A stretch of DNA of 16,734 bases from an uncultured Eubacterium sp. (GTDB taxonomy: Bacteria > Bacillota_A > Clostridia > Lachnospirales > Lachnospiraceae). The notes under the pieces were generated by a model, which was given only the letters and a program-made list of their open reading frames with translations, was not told the DNA's origin and ran no database searches. Made by a program: the position numbers and the translations under genes. Below are positions 15,397 through 16,734 of this stretch, one piece after another; within the stretch, counting starts at the first letter, position 1; each line of letters starts with the position of its first letter. Location of the stretch: NCBI GenBank assembly GCA_948468465.1, contig CAOKJJ010000106.1:1-16734 (forward strand), written 5' to 3'.

Positions 15397-15777
15397 ATGG
15401 CTATGGCAGAGAGAATTCGCTACCTGGTAAAAAGACATCCGAAAAATCGGCAGGAAATTGCAGACGATCTGCATATTTCCGCAGACAGCCTTGGAAACTA
15501 TATTACCGGACGGCGCTGTCCGGATGTAATGATAGTCAGGGACATGGCAATTTATTTTCAGGTATCGGCAGACTATATTTTGTGTGTTACGGAAGCAAAG
15601 GCAGATACGCCGTCTTTGCCGTCCGTGGAACAGGAGCAAAGTCTGCTGAGCTTATTTCGAGCTATGACGCCAATCCAGAGGGAAGTTTTTTTGCATAGCG
15701 GATATGGGATTGCAAATTATGCTTCTATACAGAATGTACTCCCTGTATTGGAGATTCCATGGGAGCATGGCAGCTGA
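15397..15777 (+). CDS. XRE/Cro-CI family DNA-binding regulator (126 aa)
   Basis: The helix-turn-helix is at about residues 17-42 (NRQEIADDLHISADSLGNY, then ITGRRCPD), followed by the usual fourth and fifth helices (MIVRDMAIYFQVSADYILCVT). This is the HTH_3/Cro-CI layout. The remaining 60 residues, with LSLFRAMTPIQREVFLHSGYG, have no recognised ligand domain and may mediate dimerisation. ATG 15397 is preferred; GGAGGG at 15380-15385 is 11 bases upstream. ATG 15403 and GTG 15388 are in-frame alternatives. Targets are unknown. The gene faces the retropepsin unit convergently, so it is not obviously its partner, and it may control the cysK-SDR genes upstream or distant loci. Confidence 0.82.
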   Translation: MAMAERIRYLVKRHPKNRQEIADDLHISADSLGNYITGRRCPDVMIVRDMAIYFQVSADYILCVTEAKADTPSLPSVEQEQSLLSLFRAMTPIQREVFLHSGYGIANYASIQNVLPVLEIPWEHGS

Positions 15778-15806
15778 GGCTGAATGTGAATGATCGGATG
15801 CATCTG

Positions 15807-15858
15807 AGACGAACGGTAATATATGCGCGAATATTTAGCGGTGTATTGTCGTTCGTCT
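15807..15858 (+). ncRNA. Long near-perfect RNA-type hairpin in a convergent intergenic gap
   Basis: Positions 15807-15824 pair with 15841-15858 without interruption over 18 positions when read as plus-strand RNA (outer arm AGACGAACG/CGTTCGTCT, with four G:U pairs inside). A bulged G and a CGC/GCG cap with a 9-nt loop follow. A second small hairpin, TGGCCA/TGGTCA (15863-15877), comes next. No T run follows, so it is not a classical terminator. It could be a 3' UTR stability element, a small RNA or a relic of a hairpin-ended mobile element. Confidence 0.45.
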
Positions 15859-15929
15859 AAGGTGGCCATTATGGTCATTAGGGTACATCTCACGAAAAGC
15901 AATTTTAAGACACGCTTTAATCTGCCTTT

Positions 15930-16391
15930 TTAAAATATCGACTCACACATAATATGTAACTTCCCTTTAGAATCCTTGATCATAAGGTTTCTCACCAGGC
16001 TCTCGTCATTTGGTATGGTTACATTCAATTTATGTTTTTTATCATCGATTTCATATATCAATCCGCTGAACATTGTAGCGCTAAGTATTAACTGAAATGG
16101 AACATCTTCCAAATCTTTACATGCTATAATATTTATACTGGGAAATACAAGACTACCTATCGAAATACTTTTCAATTCATATAAATTCCCACTTGTTTCT
16201 CCACCAAATCCCCCGAAAACAACATTACTTTTTACGCATTTTCCTCCCAAAACATTAAGTATTCTTTCGTTTGCTGTCCATACTGGGAAAAAAGCCCCTG
16301 TATCCAGTAAAGCTTCAAAATTATGCCATGAACTTAACTGAATGACTGGCCTTTGATATCGGCTGTTTAAATTTAGTATAAATCGTCTCAT
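15930..16391 (-). CDS. Retropepsin-like aspartic protease (clan AA), 153 aa
   Basis: Residues 25-38 contain the hallmark ALLDTGAFFPVW, with catalytic Asp30 in Asp-Thr-Gly-Ala. A glycine-rich flap-like segment follows (VVFGGFGGETSG, about 57-69), then SIGSLVFPSINIIACKD. Near the end a hydrophobic stretch, LILSATMFSGLIYEID, corresponds to the ILG-type strand of retropepsins, here with Ser in place of Gly. The single domain of about 120-150 residues would act as a homodimer like retroviral proteases. There is no signal peptide or membrane segment, so a cytoplasmic location is likely. Its ATG overlaps the stop of the preceding 80-residue gene (ATGA at 16391-16388), showing translational coupling. 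The substrate is unknown. The local DNA is more AT-rich than the helicase-to-SDR region, hinting at separate origin. It is not SpoIIGA, which is larger with membrane segments. Confidence 0.8.
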   Translation of the reverse strand: MRRFILNLNSRYQRPVIQLSSWHNFEALLDTGAFFPVWTANERILNVLGGKCVKSNVVFGGFGGETSGNLYELKSISIGSLVFPSINIIACKDLEDVPFQLILSATMFSGLIYEIDDKKHKLNVTIPNDESLVRNLMIKDSKGKLHIMCESIF

Positions 16392-16630
16392 CCAAAATAC
16401 CCCGCTATTCCTAATTGAAAAATATTATCCGGTGTTGTATACCTGCCTAAAATCTCACCATGCGTCTGTATCTGCATCATTGTCAGCTCATCTTTAGACT
16501 TATCAGCATACTTCACAATAGCAGTTTTAATTGTAGCATCATTATTTGGTTCATATTCCACGTCTATCAACCCAACCCATTGATCTGGGTATTTTTCCTG
16601 AATTTCTTCCCATGTCATTCTTTCTTCCAT
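16388..16630 (-). CDS. Small protein of unknown function coupled to the retropepsin gene (80 aa)
   Basis: ATG 16630 follows GGGAGA eight bases upstream; an in-frame ATG at 16618 is an alternative. The product starts MEERMTWEEIQEKYPDQWVG and ends TTPDNIFQLGIAGYFG. The YPxQWVGLIDVEY segment resembles, from memory, the start of DUF5678-type small proteins, which I recall being found beside clan AA proteases; this needs an HMM check. It has no signal peptide, membrane segment or Cys. The ATGA overlap with the protease frame means equal or coupled production, so it is likely a binding partner, inhibitor, substrate or adaptor of the protease. No convincing -35/-10 pair was found in the AT-rich 100 bases upstream, although TATTAT and TATAAG occur near 16653-16660. 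Confidence 0.72.
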   Translation of the reverse strand: MEERMTWEEIQEKYPDQWVGLIDVEYEPNNDATIKTAIVKYADKSKDELTMMQIQTHGEILGRYTTPDNIFQLGIAGYFG

Positions 16631-16734
16631 ATTGATATTCTCCCTACATACTTATAATAGTTCTCATACATTAGCTATATAACTTCTTTTTTCATTTTAC
16701 ACTTTACAACGTATATAAAAAAATGACGCACAAA

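Noticed and set aside
15393..15698. Overlapping 101-codon plus frame in the XRE gene
   Set aside because: It is out of frame with the clear helix-turn-helix product, and its translation has no recognisable features.
15717..15902. Minus-strand 61-codon frame over the end of the XRE gene and the hairpin
   Set aside because: It overlaps a better-supported gene and the structured element, has no good ribosome site and shows no family features.

Overview
The window looks like chromosome from a low-to-moderate GC Bacillota, most probably a gut Clostridia/Lachnospiraceae-type bacterium. This is inference from protein style (choline/glucan-binding-type wall repeats with a transglutaminase fold, a YHYH Cys/His domain with a peptidoglycan-binding domain, a two-ectodomain FtsX permease with a giant coiled coil), AGGAGG ribosome binding sites and SigA-type promoters. 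No rRNA, tRNA, CRISPR array or recognisable transposase was seen.

Left edge (1-490): the last 35 codons of an upstream gene, then a compact type I toxin-antitoxin locus. It comprises a 26-residue hydrophobic toxin peptide, a convergent antisense RNA with a near-consensus promoter, and two hairpins that can end the two transcripts. Positions 537-4742 encode a large Lhr-family DNA helicase. It converges on a minus-strand pair: a secreted transglutaminase-like protein with wall-binding repeats (6894-6031) and a fusion of a YjbR/MmcQ-type domain to a GyrI-like ligand-binding domain (5926-4850). An array of 16-bp repeats separates these two.

Middle (7056-13471): a divergent promoter pair drives the transglutaminase gene leftward and an aldose 1-epimerase/LacX-like gene rightward. 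Next come a small secreted Cys/His-rich peptidoglycan-binding protein and a strong terminator. Then follows a two-gene ABC operon: a MacB/LolD-type ATPase overlapping or abutting a permease of about 1311 residues. The permease's first ectodomain carries about 510 residues of heptad repeats, likely folded as a helical hairpin.

Right part (13500-16734): a consensus promoter with short direct repeats precedes cysK (cysteine synthase). It is followed by a FabG-like short-chain dehydrogenase whose start codon is missing or altered, then an XRE-type regulator with its own promoter. After an intergenic RNA-like hairpin, the base composition becomes visibly more AT-rich. A minus-strand two-gene unit follows: an unrecognised or DUF5678-like 80-residue protein translationally coupled to a retropepsin-like aspartic protease.

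The strongest candidates for something little described are the small protein/retropepsin pair, the type I toxin-antitoxin locus whose two RNAs share their 5' sequence, and the hairpin at 15807-15858, which pairs fully only as plus-strand RNA.
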